Below are positions 18,577 to 28,109 of a stretch of DNA of 63,751 bases, one piece after another (positions within the stretch are counted from its first letter, which is position 1; the number at the start of each line of letters is the position of its first letter). A program made the translations under genes and the position numbers. This DNA comes from Zhongshania aliphaticivorans (GTDB taxonomy: Bacteria > Pseudomonadota > Gammaproteobacteria > Pseudomonadales > Spongiibacteraceae), in NCBI RefSeq assembly GCF_902705875.1, contig NZ_CACSIK010000001.1:2257449-2321199 (forward strand). The letters are read 5' to 3'. Below the pieces are notes generated by a model. It was given only the letters and a program-made list of their open reading frames with translations. It was not told the DNA's origin and ran no database searches.

Positions 18577-19281
18577 TCACGGCGCCCAATACACATCAAT
18601 CTCTGTTGCTAACACCGCACTAACAGGCATGGCGTTGCTGTCCTCACACGCTTTAGCGAGGTGATAGACCTCTTGTTTTTCAGTCCCCGCAATTAATAGC
18701 AGACGTTTACGAGCAGCAGCTATATAACGGCGAGTCAACGTCATCCGCTCAGTGTGTGAGCCTGTCACCTCACTAGGCTTTGCCTCAATCACGGCGCAGC
18801 GCATCTCGCTGTCCTGCGCCATGGCTGCCGCTAAACCTTCGGCGTGAGGGAATAGTGAGGCGGTATGACCATCTCCTCCCATACCTAACAAACACACATC
18901 GGCATGACTAGGTAAAGCCGCATAACGTGCTTCACATTCAGTCAGTCCCTCGGCCGCATTTAACGCGTCCGTTTTCATGGTTAAAAACGTCGCGTCTGCC
19001 GCAGGACCACGCAGGAGATGTCGGCTAATAAAGTCCTCATTACTAGCAGAGTGATCTGAAGGCACCCACCGCTCATCAACAAGGGCCACAATAACTTTAG
19101 ACCAATCAAGCTGCCGTTCGGCTAAGGCGTCGTAAACTGCTTGCGGACTACTGCCGCCAGAAACGAGGAAACTAGCCTGACCTCTCGCCGCAATCGCCTC
19201 ATTGAGAAGCCCTGCAATCTCTTCCACTAAGGCCGCCACCATCTCCGGCCGGTTGGTATAAAAAAATTCAGTCGCCGCCAT
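18577..19281 (-). CDS. pgl: 6-phosphogluconolactonase
   Basis: Hydrolyses 6-phosphogluconolactone to 6-phosphogluconate; 234 residues, DevB/SOL type. Motifs are LVSGGSSPQAVYDAL, VALVDERWVP and LLGMGGDGHTASLFP. Its ATG overlaps the zwf stop by one base (TAATG), so translation is coupled. It supplies the intermediate between zwf and edd. Confidence 0.95.
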   Translation of the reverse strand: MAATEFFYTNRPEMVAALVEEIAGLLNEAIAARGQASFLVSGGSSPQAVYDALAERQLDWSKVIVALVDERWVPSDHSASNEDFISRHLLRGPAADATFLTMKTDALNAAEGLTECEARYAALPSHADVCLLGMGGDGHTASLFPHAEGLAAAMAQDSEMRCAVIEAKPSEVTGSHTERMTLTRRYIAAARKRLLLIAGTEKQEVYHLAKACEDSNAMPVSAVLATEIDVYWAP

Positions 19282-20750
19282 TAACGCTGTTCTCCCGCGT
19301 TAAACCAGGTAAAACCATCCTCGGCAAGCAGTTCATCTGACTCTACCGGCCCCCAAGTCCCCGCTCGATAGAGGTGAGGTTCCTGAGCAGCGTTTTGCCA
19401 AGCATCAATAATCGGGTCTATCCATGCCCATGCATGAGCCACTTCGTCGCGGTGAATAAACAAGCTAGAATTTGCTGACACGGCATCCAAAATTAAGCGT
19501 TTATAAGCATCACTTTTAAAGTGCTTATACGTATCAGAGAAGTTCAAATTAAGGTTGGCTGGCTGTAGGCGCATATCCAAAGTATCAAGGTCTTTTGCCA
19601 TCAATGTAAGCTGAATACTTTCTTCGGGCTGCAGACGAATGACCAAACGATTAGGTGCCAACGCGCCCGTATCACCGCCATACACACGGTGAGAAACCTC
19701 TTTGTATTGGATAACAATTTCAGCGCATCGGTGCTTCATGCGCTTGCCTGTACGCAAATAAAACGGCACTCTCGCCCAGCGCCAATTATCAATATAAGCC
19801 CGTAAAGCAACAAAGGTTTCGGTGCTGCTATGGGCTTGATCCAACTCTTCTAAATAGCCGGGAACAAGCTTACCTTTGTGATTACCAGCAACGTATTGAC
19901 CTCTGACGGTATGACGCTTTACCTCTTCGCCACTCATTGGCCGCAAGGACTCTAATACTTTGACTTTCTCTGCCCGAATACTGCTGGCATTCATTTTATG
20001 AGGTGACTCCATCGCCACCAAACATAATAACTGCAGCAAGTGATTTTGGACCATGTCACGCAAGGCACCGGCTTCATTGTAAAACCCTGCTCGACCTTCT
20101 AAACCAACGGTTTCAGAAATACTAATCTGCACATGATCAATAGATTTTGCATCCCACAGCTGTTCAAAAATAACATTGGTAAAACGCAATGCCATTAAAT
20201 TTTGAACCGTCTCTTTGCCAAGATAATGGTCAATTCGATAAATGGCAGACTCATCAAAATAGCGGGCAATTTCTTCGTTAATTGCATTCGCAGTGGCGGC
20301 GTTATAACCGAGGGGTTTTTCAACAACTACACGGCTGTGCTCATCCACCAAATTGTACTGAGATAAATGCTGACAACAGACACCAAAAATAGCGGGAGGA
20401 ATGGCGAGGTAATACACCCGAACACGCTGACTGTAGGTATTTAATAAATCCGCCATTGACTGCCAACGCTCGCCCGATTCGGCAATATCCAGAACAACGG
20501 GGTGAACGTGCTCGGCAAAAATCATCGCGTGATCAGAATGATACTCACCCTCTGCAAGATGTTCCTGCAACGCTTCATCAACATGGCTGAGATACGATAA
20601 CTGCTCATCTTCATTTCGACAGCAAGCTATGACTCTAGAGCTGGCAGGTAATTTATCCTCGCAATAGCTGCGATATAGCGCGGGAATAATCTTGCGATAA
20701 GCAAGGTCTCCTGCACCACCAAAAATAACTATATCAAAGGGCTCACTCAT
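19281..20750 (-). CDS. zwf: Glucose-6-phosphate 1-dehydrogenase (ED operon copy)
   Basis: First oxidation of glucose 6-phosphate; 489 residues. The nucleotide motif IFGGAGDLAYRKIIPALY opens the protein and the active-site block RIDHYLGKETVQNLMALRF lies near residue 175. An AGGA site lies eight to nine bases before the ATG. It sits between edd and pgl, in the expected operon order. A second zwf is at 39339-40799. The two differ clearly in the N-terminal half but share the catalytic block. Confidence 0.96.
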   Translation of the reverse strand: MSEPFDIVIFGGAGDLAYRKIIPALYRSYCEDKLPASSRVIACCRNEDEQLSYLSHVDEALQEHLAEGEYHSDHAMIFAEHVHPVVLDIAESGERWQSMADLLNTYSQRVRVYYLAIPPAIFGVCCQHLSQYNLVDEHSRVVVEKPLGYNAATANAINEEIARYFDESAIYRIDHYLGKETVQNLMALRFTNVIFEQLWDAKSIDHVQISISETVGLEGRAGFYNEAGALRDMVQNHLLQLLCLVAMESPHKMNASSIRAEKVKVLESLRPMSGEEVKRHTVRGQYVAGNHKGKLVPGYLEELDQAHSSTETFVALRAYIDNWRWARVPFYLRTGKRMKHRCAEIVIQYKEVSHRVYGGDTGALAPNRLVIRLQPEESIQLTLMAKDLDTLDMRLQPANLNLNFSDTYKHFKSDAYKRLILDAVSANSSLFIHRDEVAHAWAWIDPIIDAWQNAAQEPHLYRAGTWGPVESDELLAEDGFTWFNAGEQR

Positions 20751-20834
20751 ACCGATTCCTAATTACGTTCAATACTCATCTCCCTCCGCCGCTGAACTTA
20801 GCAGCAACTGACGCCAGGAGCATGCCCAAGGCCA

Positions 20835-22646
20835 TTACATGTCGATTACCGAGGCACCACTTTCCGCATTACTGACTGAAGCCCTGAAACAAGAAAACAA
20901 TTCTCGTCCCATACCTTCAGCGTGACCACCCGCGTATTGCGCCGCGTCACGCTCTAATACCGAATCATCTAAGAAGCGTAATACACTGCGCTCAGCATCA
21001 AATTCAATCATATCTCCATCTCGCAAACGCGCGATGGGACCACCGTCCAAGGCCTCCGGCGTCAAATGGATTGCCGCAGGGACTTTGCCCGATGCGCCAG
21101 ACATACGGCCATCAGTGACTAAAGCAACCTTGTATCCACGGTCTTGTAACACACCAAGTATCGGCGTTAATTTATGTAACTCAGGCATTCCATTTGCTTT
21201 CGGCCCCTGAAAACGAACCACGGCGATAAAATCACGATCAAGATCACCGGCATCAAAACGTACTTTAATTTCGTCTTGATCGTTAAATATCACTGCCGGT
21301 GCCTGCAGCACACGGTATTCTTCTTTAACAGCAGACACCTTAATCACAGAGCGACCCAGATTACCCTGCAACAACCGTAAACCACCTTCTTTGCTGAATG
21401 GTTTTTGGCAGCTAGCAATAATATTTTCATCCAAGCTCGTGCTTGGCCCTGCTAACCATTCCAGCTCGCCACTCTCAGTAATAAAAGGCTCATCACAGTA
21501 ACGGCGCATACCACCTTCGCCTGCAATCGTGGCAACATCGTTGTGAAGCAAGCCATTATCCAACAGCTCTTTAATTAATAAGGGCATGCCGCCAGCAGCT
21601 TGAAAATGATTCACATCAGCAAGGCCATTGGGGTAGATGCGACTAAGTAAGGGCACCACCTCAGACAGTTCAGCCATGTCCTGCCAATTAATAATTACTC
21701 CAGCAGCTCTTGCGATAGCGACCAAATGGATGGTGTGATTAGTCGAACCGCCAGTGGCTAACAAGCCAATAATGCCGTTCACAATACTTTTTTCATCGAT
21801 CATTTCACCCAATGGCATATAGTCTGGGGAAAGGGGTGATAATTGATTAAGCTTTGCGACTGCCGCCCGCGTCATGGCTTTACGCATTGCGGTGCCGGGA
21901 TTGACAAAGGAGCTTCCCGGTAGCTGCATACCCATTATTTCCATCAGCATTTGGTTGCTGTTAGCAGTGCCATAAAATGTACAGGTTCCAGCACTGTGGT
22001 ATGACTCGCTCTCTGCTTTGAGCAACTCTTTACGCCCCACTTTGCCCTCAGCATAGAGCTGCCTAATCCGACTTTTCTCGGCGTTTGGTAGACCCGACTC
22101 CATCGGCCCTGCAGGCACAAATACGCAAGGTAAATGCCCAAAAGCCAAGGCGCCTATCGCCAAGCCCGGTACAATTTTGTCGCAAACACCAAGACAGAAA
22201 ACGCCGTCAAACATATCGTGGGATAACGCAACACCTGTTGCCATCGCAATGTTATCTCGACTAAAAAGCGACAACTCCATGCCCTCGCGACCCTGTGTGA
22301 CACCGTCACACATTGCCGGTACACCGCCAGCAAATTGGGCTACGGCACCAAGCTCCCGCGCAGCTTCTTTTATTTGCGTAGGGTAATCTTGAAAAGGCTG
22401 ATGGGCTGACAGCATGTCGTTATAAGACGACACAATGGCAAAATTTGCTGCGCGATCAATAGCCAGTGCCGACTTATCATGCGCATCAGATGCTGCAAAA
22501 CCATGCGCTAAATTACCGCATGATAAGTGTCCCCGAGACACGCCAGGTCGATGCGCACGACGAATCTTATCTAAATAAGCTTGCCGGCTAACGGTACTGC
22601 GCTCGATTACAGCCTGAGTAACCTTACTAATAACTTCATTAAGCAC
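20835..22646 (-). CDS. edd: 6-phosphogluconate dehydratase
   Basis: Dehydrates 6-phosphogluconate to KDPG with an iron-sulfur cluster; 603 residues from the GTG at 22646, which has GAGGG eight bases upstream. A GTG five codons earlier lies inside that ribosome site. The cluster ligands expected for the IlvD/Edd family are visible in [19 protein letters not shown] and [15 protein letters not shown]. The C-terminal [16 protein letters not shown] is also typical. A promoter flanked by two HexR-like boxes lies just upstream, making this the regulated head of the edd-zwf-pgl-eda series. Confidence 0.95.
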   Translation of the reverse strand: MLNEVISKVTQAVIERSTVSRQAYLDKIRRAHRPGVSRGHLSCGNLAHGFAASDAHDKSALAIDRAANFAIVSSYNDMLSAHQPFQDYPTQIKEAARELGAVAQFAGGVPAMCDGVTQGREGMELSLFSRDNIAMATGVALSHDMFDGVFCLGVCDKIVPGLAIGALAFGHLPCVFVPAGPMESGLPNAEKSRIRQLYAEGKVGRKELLKAESESYHSAGTCTFYGTANSNQMLMEIMGMQLPGSSFVNPGTAMRKAMTRAAVAKLNQLSPLSPDYMPLGEMIDEKSIVNGIIGLLATGGSTNHTIHLVAIARAAGVIINWQDMAELSEVVPLLSRIYPNGLADVNHFQAAGGMPLLIKELLDNGLLHNDVATIAGEGGMRRYCDEPFITESGELEWLAGPSTSLDENIIASCQKPFSKEGGLRLLQGNLGRSVIKVSAVKEEYRVLQAPAVIFNDQDEIKVRFDAGDLDRDFIAVVRFQGPKANGMPELHKLTPILGVLQDRGYKVALVTDGRMSGASGKVPAAIHLTPEALDGGPIARLRDGDMIEFDAERSVLRFLDDSVLERDAAQYAGGHAEGMGRELFSCFRASVSNAESGASVIDM

Positions 22647-22701
22647 GTTGTTTACCCTCACTGGACCAGAATCTCATTGGCACATCATTATGACGCTTTA
22701 T

Positions 22702-22766
22702 TTTAACTTAATTACATAATAGCAGACACCAACACACAAAAACAAAAATAAAGTAATTTAATTACA
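22702..22766 (-). promoter_or_regulatory. edd promoter with two HexR-like boxes
   Basis: On the minus strand, -35 TTGTTT (22740-22745), 18-base spacer and -10 TATTAT (22716-22721). One HexR-like box upstream of the -35 is AGTAATTTAATTACA (22752-22766, 14 of 15 positions). The other, TTTAACTTAATTACA (22702-22716, 13 of 15), covers the start-site area next to the -10. The downstream box fits repression; the upstream one could serve looping or activation. Confidence 0.72.
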
Positions 22767-22828
22767 TAGATGCATTAAGTAGACGCCCTCAATCACGAGG
22801 GCCTCCCTTCTCTTCTAAAAGCCGCACC

Positions 22829-24499
22829 TCAACCATTGCCGCGCAGCTGTAGTAAGCGTGCTAATAAAGCTTGGGTTGAGGGATCGTGACATGCCGCATC
22901 CAACGGGGTTTCCGCGTTGATTTCATTCAATATCCGCGACGCCAACTGTTTGCCAAGCTCAACCCCCCATTGATCAAAAGAATTAAGCCCCCAAATAACC
23001 CCCTGACAAAACACCTTATGCTCATAAAGCGCAATGATACTGCCGAGCACCTTCGGGCTTAACTCAGGAACCAATAAACAATTACTCGGCCGATTACCTG
23101 GCATGGTCTTGTGGGCAATCAATAATTCGAGCTGCTCCGGTGACAGCGACGAATCAGCCAACTCCACTTTAAGCTCTTGCTCAGACTTACCACACATTAG
23201 AGCCTCGGCCTGAGCGACGGCATTGGCCATCAGAATTTGATGTTGCTGCGCATGCTCCGGCGCCTCATGCGTCGTAGAGACAATAAAATCACAGGGAATA
23301 ATATCGTTCCCCTGATGTATTAACTGGTAGAAGGCATGCTGGCCGTTGGTTCCCGGCTCACCCCAAATAACCGGGCCCGTCAGCCACGCCGAAGGCGAGC
23401 CATCTTTTTGCACCGTCTTACCGTTACTCTCCATATCTAGCTGCTGTAAATAGGCAGGTAAGCGCGCCAAACGCTGACTATATGGTAGTACCGCATGACT
23501 TTGTGAGGCAAAAAACTGGCGATACCAAATTCCAAGCACCGCAAGTATCACCGGCATATTGTCTTTTAGCGGCGCAGAACGGAAATGATCGTCCATTTCT
23601 TCTGCACCCGCCAACAGTTCAGAAAACGCTTCTGAGCCAATTGATATAGCAATCGGCAGCCCCACCGCAGACCACAGGGAATAGCGTCCGCCAACCCAGT
23701 CCCAAAAGCTGAATATCTGTTCGTCGCGATAGCCGCTGGCCTTCGCCGTCTCTGGGCGCGCCGTGGCCGCAAGCATGTGCTGCTGCCAGCCATCATCCTG
23801 TTCGGATAAACCCAGTCCCGACATCAGCCAGGTTTTTGCCATCGCCGCGTTTGCTAAGGTTTCTTGGGTTGTAAAGGTTTTAGAGGCAATAATAAATAAG
23901 GTGGTCGCGGGATTTAAATCGGCAAGAATATCGCCAATTAGCACAGGATCGACATTAGAAACAAAATGCAGCTTTGGTCCCGTACGCCCATAGGGTGCCA
24001 GCGATTGCGTCACCATCGCCGGCCCTAGGTCAGAACCACCAATGCCAATATTTACAACGTCGCAAATCTTTTCGCCGGTCATGCCTCGCCATTCGCCACT
24101 GCGAATAGCCTCTGCGCAATCAGCAACCCGCTGACGCTGTTCTCTGATTGCCGGCATCACATCAACGCCATCAACCATTACCGCATCTGGCCCGGTGTAT
24201 CGCAAAGCCGTATGTAAAACAGGCCGCCCTTCCGTATTGTTAATAGCGCTTCCGGTAAACATAGCCTCTCTGGCCTGCTCCAACCCTGAAGTCTGCGCTA
24301 AATCAAAAAGATGCGCCAAGGCGTCGTCATCAATTCGGTTTTTAGAATAATCAAGAAATAGATCCGCCACCGATAGCGAATAGCGCTCTACGCGCTCAGC
24401 ATCCTGCGAAAACAAATCGCGCATGTGGGTAAACTGCAAACGCTCATAATCTTGTTTGAGCAGAGGCAGAAAAGACATGTTTGATAAAGAATCTGACAT
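22829..24499 (-). CDS. pgi: Glucose-6-phosphate isomerase
   Basis: Interconverts glucose 6-phosphate and fructose 6-phosphate; 556 residues from the ATG at 24499. The frame opens 41 codons earlier but that part overlaps glk and looks artefactual. AAGGAAG lies about 11 bases before the chosen start. Signature segments are NIGIGGSDLGPAMV, IASKTFTTQETLANA, DWVGGRYSLWSAVGLP and GVELGKQLA. In an ED organism it runs mainly toward glucose 6-phosphate to recycle fructose and gluconeogenic carbon. It follows glk by 29 bases. Confidence 0.96.
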   Translation of the reverse strand: MSDSLSNMSFLPLLKQDYERLQFTHMRDLFSQDAERVERYSLSVADLFLDYSKNRIDDDALAHLFDLAQTSGLEQAREAMFTGSAINNTEGRPVLHTALRYTGPDAVMVDGVDVMPAIREQRQRVADCAEAIRSGEWRGMTGEKICDVVNIGIGGSDLGPAMVTQSLAPYGRTGPKLHFVSNVDPVLIGDILADLNPATTLFIIASKTFTTQETLANAAMAKTWLMSGLGLSEQDDGWQQHMLAATARPETAKASGYRDEQIFSFWDWVGGRYSLWSAVGLPIAISIGSEAFSELLAGAEEMDDHFRSAPLKDNMPVILAVLGIWYRQFFASQSHAVLPYSQRLARLPAYLQQLDMESNGKTVQKDGSPSAWLTGPVIWGEPGTNGQHAFYQLIHQGNDIIPCDFIVSTTHEAPEHAQQHQILMANAVAQAEALMCGKSEQELKVELADSSLSPEQLELLIAHKTMPGNRPSNCLLVPELSPKVLGSIIALYEHKVFCQGVIWGLNSFDQWGVELGKQLASRILNEINAETPLDAACHDPSTQALLARLLQLRGNG

Positions 24500-24528
24500 A
24501 ACGATATTTTCTTCCTTTAAAAATAAAA

Positions 24529-25500
24529 CTAATTCACATCCCGTGGCAGTCGCAGCGCTTGTACACAGCCCCTCAGCCCCGGATGTTCTCCCATAACAAT
24601 AGCCACAGGGATACGGCGACATACCTCTGTAAAACGCCCTTTGTAATTAAAACACTGGCGAAGTAAGTCACCATCAATGAGGTCTTTTATCAACGGTAAA
24701 ATACCCCCTGATAAATAAACGCCGCTATTCGCGCCCATCATCAATGCAACATCGCCGGCCACCGCACCCAAAATTGCGGAAAAATCCCTGATCGCCTTTA
24801 AACACACCTCATCACCGGCAATAGCACCTTCGCTCACGCCCTGTGGCGACAATTCATTGTCCTGCCCCACCAGCCGGCAATTAGCCCAATATAAATTAGC
24901 CAATCCCATACCTGATAACAGCCGCTCTACAGACACCCTTTCATAACGTTGCCAAAGCTGCTCCAGTAGTGCAAGTTCATGCTGGTTTTGTGGCGCAAAA
25001 CTGACATGGCCGGCCTCAGACGGAACAATCTCACCGCTCGCCAGCATTGCCGACACCCCCAAGCCCGTCCCCGGCCCCAATACGGCAATAACACCAGATG
25101 AGCTAGGATCAGGGCGAACATCGCCAATCCAGTCCAACTCTGTACTAGACATACTGCCAATGCTGAGTACTTGAGCACTAAAATCGTTGATGATTTTTAC
25201 CGAAATGCCCAGCTCAGCCTCTAGTACTTGGCGACTAACCTGCCAATGACTATTGGGCAAATCAATGGGATCACGATCAACAGGGCCCGCTACCGCCAAA
25301 CAAATCTGCGTTACTTCCTGTAAATAACCATAAGCCAAATACGCCTGAATAGCGTCCACAAGAAAACCAAAGTCACGGCATGAAAAGCATTGAATTCCCT
25401 GCAGAACATCACCCCCATGCCCTACATAGGCAAAGCGGGCATTTGTACCGCCAATATCTGCAACAACACTACCACTGCAGAGTGTTATAGCACCACTCAT
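24529..25500 (-). CDS. glk: Glucokinase
   Basis: ATP-dependent glucokinase of 323 residues, proteobacterial Glk family rather than ROK. VADIGGTNARFAYV is the N-terminal phosphate-binding motif, AVAGPV and IINDF (substrate region) follow, and VLGPGTGLGVS is the second nucleotide motif. AAGGAGA sits seven bases before the ATG. It is first in glk-pgi. A perfect HexR box lies about 370 bases upstream, an unusually long distance that implies a long leader or an unseen closer promoter. Confidence 0.94.
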   Translation of the reverse strand: MSGAITLCSGSVVADIGGTNARFAYVGHGGDVLQGIQCFSCRDFGFLVDAIQAYLAYGYLQEVTQICLAVAGPVDRDPIDLPNSHWQVSRQVLEAELGISVKIINDFSAQVLSIGSMSSTELDWIGDVRPDPSSSGVIAVLGPGTGLGVSAMLASGEIVPSEAGHVSFAPQNQHELALLEQLWQRYERVSVERLLSGMGLANLYWANCRLVGQDNELSPQGVSEGAIAGDEVCLKAIRDFSAILGAVAGDVALMMGANSGVYLSGGILPLIKDLIDGDLLRQCFNYKGRFTEVCRRIPVAIVMGEHPGLRGCVQALRLPRDVN

Positions 25501-25867
25501 GGCAACGTCTCCTTGCTAAAACGCGGTTCCCACGGTTTCAACACAATACCAAACACCTTAACCCTCACGATATAACACAGATACACCAACTTAAAGTAAG
25601 CATTAAAAGCAACCATCGGACCAAGCTATATCAAAATGTGCTGAATTTTTAGTGCCTCAGGGTATTTAATCGATTTAATGTCACGGCAAAGTAGTTAATC
25701 GGCACATTCAAAGAGATCATCAACATAATGATCATGTGATTCAGGCCATCACTCCTAATGAGGGATATCACCACCTACATTATTGCTATACAGCCTAATC
25801 CATTACGGTGACTGAACACTATTTTTGTAATAATAAGCCTCAACACCGGAGCGAACTCTACACCAAA

Positions 25868-25882
25868 TGTAATTTAATTACA
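25868..25882. promoter_or_regulatory. HexR operator far upstream of glk
   Basis: TGTAATT-T-AATTACA, a perfect 15-base palindrome equal to the HexR consensus. The flanking bases on the minus strand (CTTTG before, CATT after) also match those at the gap box. It probably belongs to the glk-pgi promoter although it is about 370 bases from glk. Confidence 0.8.
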
Positions 25883-26147
25883 CAAAGCGATGACAAACAA
25901 GCTGCAAAGACATAAAAACAGACCTTAGTTACAACATCACGCTGAAGCCTATTTCGACTAAGCCTCCTCCACAGGCTTTATATGAGAACTCTTGGCGAGT
26001 AAATCCACCAAACTAAGCAATAAACAACAGCGTGCAGATACTTAATTAAGCTGGTGACTTGCTAAGTGATTGATTTATATCGGCGTCGGTATATGATCAA
26101 TGAAATGGATTTTGGGGCAGAATTAAGGAATATTCGTCATATAACCG

Positions 26148-26162
26148 TGGCGCTTAAATTGC
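26148..26162 (+). promoter_or_regulatory. Sigma-54-like promoter element
   Basis: TGGCGC-TTAAA-TTGC has the -24 GG and -12 GC in correct spacing with one departure from TGGCAC. It lies about 130 bases before the membrane protein gene at 26292. Chance occurrence is possible. Confidence 0.35.
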
Positions 26163-26291
26163 GACTCCCGTATTGAAACTCCTAATAATTTTGAATTTTC
26201 TATTGATTCCCCTTCTTTAAACAGAAACGAAATTAATATCAGGTTTGAATCCTTTTAATTAACTACTATGCACATAATATAGGTGACAACT

Positions 26292-26762
26292 GTGGGTTCA
26301 GAAATACTTATAGCCATAGTCGGAATCCTAGGGTCTTTATTAGGCGTCACTGTCGGTGCGCGGCTCCAAGAGTCTTCTACGATAAAGAAACAATCGACGC
26401 ACCGAAAAAACTTAGCGAAACTTTGTGCCAATCACTTGAAGATGATTCTAAAGGACTTAGAGAACCAGGTAGAGAAAAAGGGAAACTCTGCAATATTCAA
26501 TGAAACTAATTATTGTGAATTAAATGTTGGGAATTTCCTGTACGACCTATTTACTAGCAATATTCATTTATTCTCCGATGCCCAGCAAATCGAGAAAACT
26601 GTTACTTTTTTTCATCACTACAAAATCAATATGCGCACCATCAGGGCGAGGCTAGATCAAACTAATCTGGATATAGCCACTATTGAGGAAGGAACGTTCT
26701 TGAATCTGAGAAAAAGGCTGCAAGATGCCATCGGAGAGTTAGAAGATATTGCGAACACATGA
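26292..26762 (+). CDS. Uncharacterised single-pass membrane protein
   Basis: Not recognised; 156 residues. A hydrophobic N-terminal segment (about 3-24, GSEILIAIVGILGSLLGVTVGA) is followed by a charged, mostly helical soluble region with heptad-like spacing (LKMILKDLENQVEKK, and near the end LRKRLQDAIGELEDI). The GTG at 26292 has AGGTGA six bases before it; a GTG three codons earlier overlaps that site. It stands alone between glk and the flagellar genes, on the strand opposite to both. Its base composition looks more AT-rich than its neighbours. A signal-anchored protein with a cytoplasmic coiled coil is the most I can say. Confidence 0.7.
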   Translation: MGSEILIAIVGILGSLLGVTVGARLQESSTIKKQSTHRKNLAKLCANHLKMILKDLENQVEKKGNSAIFNETNYCELNVGNFLYDLFTSNIHLFSDAQQIEKTVTFFHHYKINMRTIRARLDQTNLDIATIEEGTFLNLRKRLQDAIGELEDIANT

Positions 26763-26843
26763 CCAAAAATCAACAAATGACATAGTGTACTTAAGTCGAA
26801 ATTCTCATACATTCCCTCTAATAATCAGTAATCTTGAAAACCT

Positions 26844-28031
26844 CTACAAATAATTAAACAAAGACAATCCCTGAGTCTTTGCGAAGGCTTGTTGTGCAGC
26901 TTGTAACGCAGTTTGTTGTTGGCTAAACCTTGAAATTGCTTCGGCGTAATCAAGGTCGTTCACTACGCTGAGGTTTTCTGAAATCTGTAAACTTGCACCT
27001 TCATTAATATCAATTTGACGCTCTAGGGACGACATTCTCGCGCCAATATCTGACTGGGTTTCTATGAGGTGATCTAATGCCTGATCGAAACCAGAGAGCG
27101 CCGTATTGATTTCATTATGCAGTGCTGAACGCTCACCAGTGTTGGTTCTTGGAGTTTCTAGGGATGTCGCTAAATTTTCTACCATCGAGAACAAATCTTG
27201 CCGCTGTGAAGGGGCGAGAGAAAACTCATCACCACTTGCTGGATCCCCATCTATGCTTACCGTCATGCCGCCAACAGTAATATCACCGCCACTCAGGTAA
27301 GCACCGCTATCAATCACCGCGCCACTTTCATCGAGGATGTCGTACTGACTGCCTGTACTAAAACGGATCGTCACTGAATCTCGATCATAGGCTTGTATGT
27401 CAGTGACGTTGCCGGCGTCGATAACACCTGATCCAGTGTTAGCTGAAGATGCACTTGCCAAAAATTGACCATTGCCATTTTTAATATTCATGAAAACTTC
27501 GGAACCAGAATCACCATCTGCCATGCGACGAGAAGGGCCAATCTGCAGTTCACGCTGACCATCATCACCGTTATACACATAGCCATTTTCTGTTTTGGTA
27601 AAGGGTGTAGTCTCTTCTTGATATCCGGAAAAAATAAAGCGCCCATCACTGTCGTTGGTATTAGCAAGGCTCAATAAGTTATCTAACTGTTGACGTAATT
27701 CTGTGGCAATACTCTGTCGCGTTTCATTACTTTGGGAGTCATTATTAGCTTGGATGGTAAGTTCATGGATGCGCTGAACAACATCGATACTACTATCAAC
27801 AACGCTCTCTTCAAGCCGAAGGCGGCTATCCAACAAATCGGCATTGCGCAAATACTGCTCGGTTTGATCTTGAGCACGATTTAACTCAAGACTGCGCACT
27901 GCACCAACGGGGTCGTCTGAGGGGCTAAGAATACGGCTACCAGTAGACAATTGCAGCTGCGTTTCTGCCAACTTAGCCTGCTGATTGAGCATGCTTGTAA
28001 CACTGTACATTTGACTACTCGAAATTCTCAT
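26844..28031 (-). CDS. flgL: Flagellar hook-filament junction protein FlgL (HAP3)
   Basis: Second hook-filament junction protein, 395 residues, exported by the flagellar type III apparatus. The flagellin-like N-terminus RISSSQMYSVTSMLNQQAKLAETQLQ and the C-terminal helix near NDLDYAEAISRFSQQQTALQAAQQAF are typical. The central part (about 190-290) is a variable domain. It lies last in the flgB-flgL order, 78 bases after flgK. No hairpin terminator is obvious after it. Confidence 0.95.
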   Translation of the reverse strand: MRISSSQMYSVTSMLNQQAKLAETQLQLSTGSRILSPSDDPVGAVRSLELNRAQDQTEQYLRNADLLDSRLRLEESVVDSSIDVVQRIHELTIQANNDSQSNETRQSIATELRQQLDNLLSLANTNDSDGRFIFSGYQEETTPFTKTENGYVYNGDDGQRELQIGPSRRMADGDSGSEVFMNIKNGNGQFLASASSANTGSGVIDAGNVTDIQAYDRDSVTIRFSTGSQYDILDESGAVIDSGAYLSGGDITVGGMTVSIDGDPASGDEFSLAPSQRQDLFSMVENLATSLETPRTNTGERSALHNEINTALSGFDQALDHLIETQSDIGARMSSLERQIDINEGASLQISENLSVVNDLDYAEAISRFSQQQTALQAAQQAFAKTQGLSLFNYL

Positions 28032-28109
28032 TTCACTATTCTCTATGTCTTACAGCTAATTTAACTGCCATAACAATGCAGCAGCAAACATAACCCATTG
28101 ACTCGATAA

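Larger units (their letters stand above)
25501..26291. other. Intergenic region between glk and an uncharacterised gene
   Basis: About 790 bases without a convincing gene on either strand. Contents that I can name are the HexR box (25868-25882) and a sigma-54-like element (26148-26162). The rest is AT-rich with no clear hairpin terminator or repeat. Confidence 0.6.

Noticed and set aside
24500..24622. 41-codon extension of pgi into glk
   Set aside because: It overlaps the glk coding end and reads as an out-of-frame shadow; pgi proper begins at the ATG at 24499.
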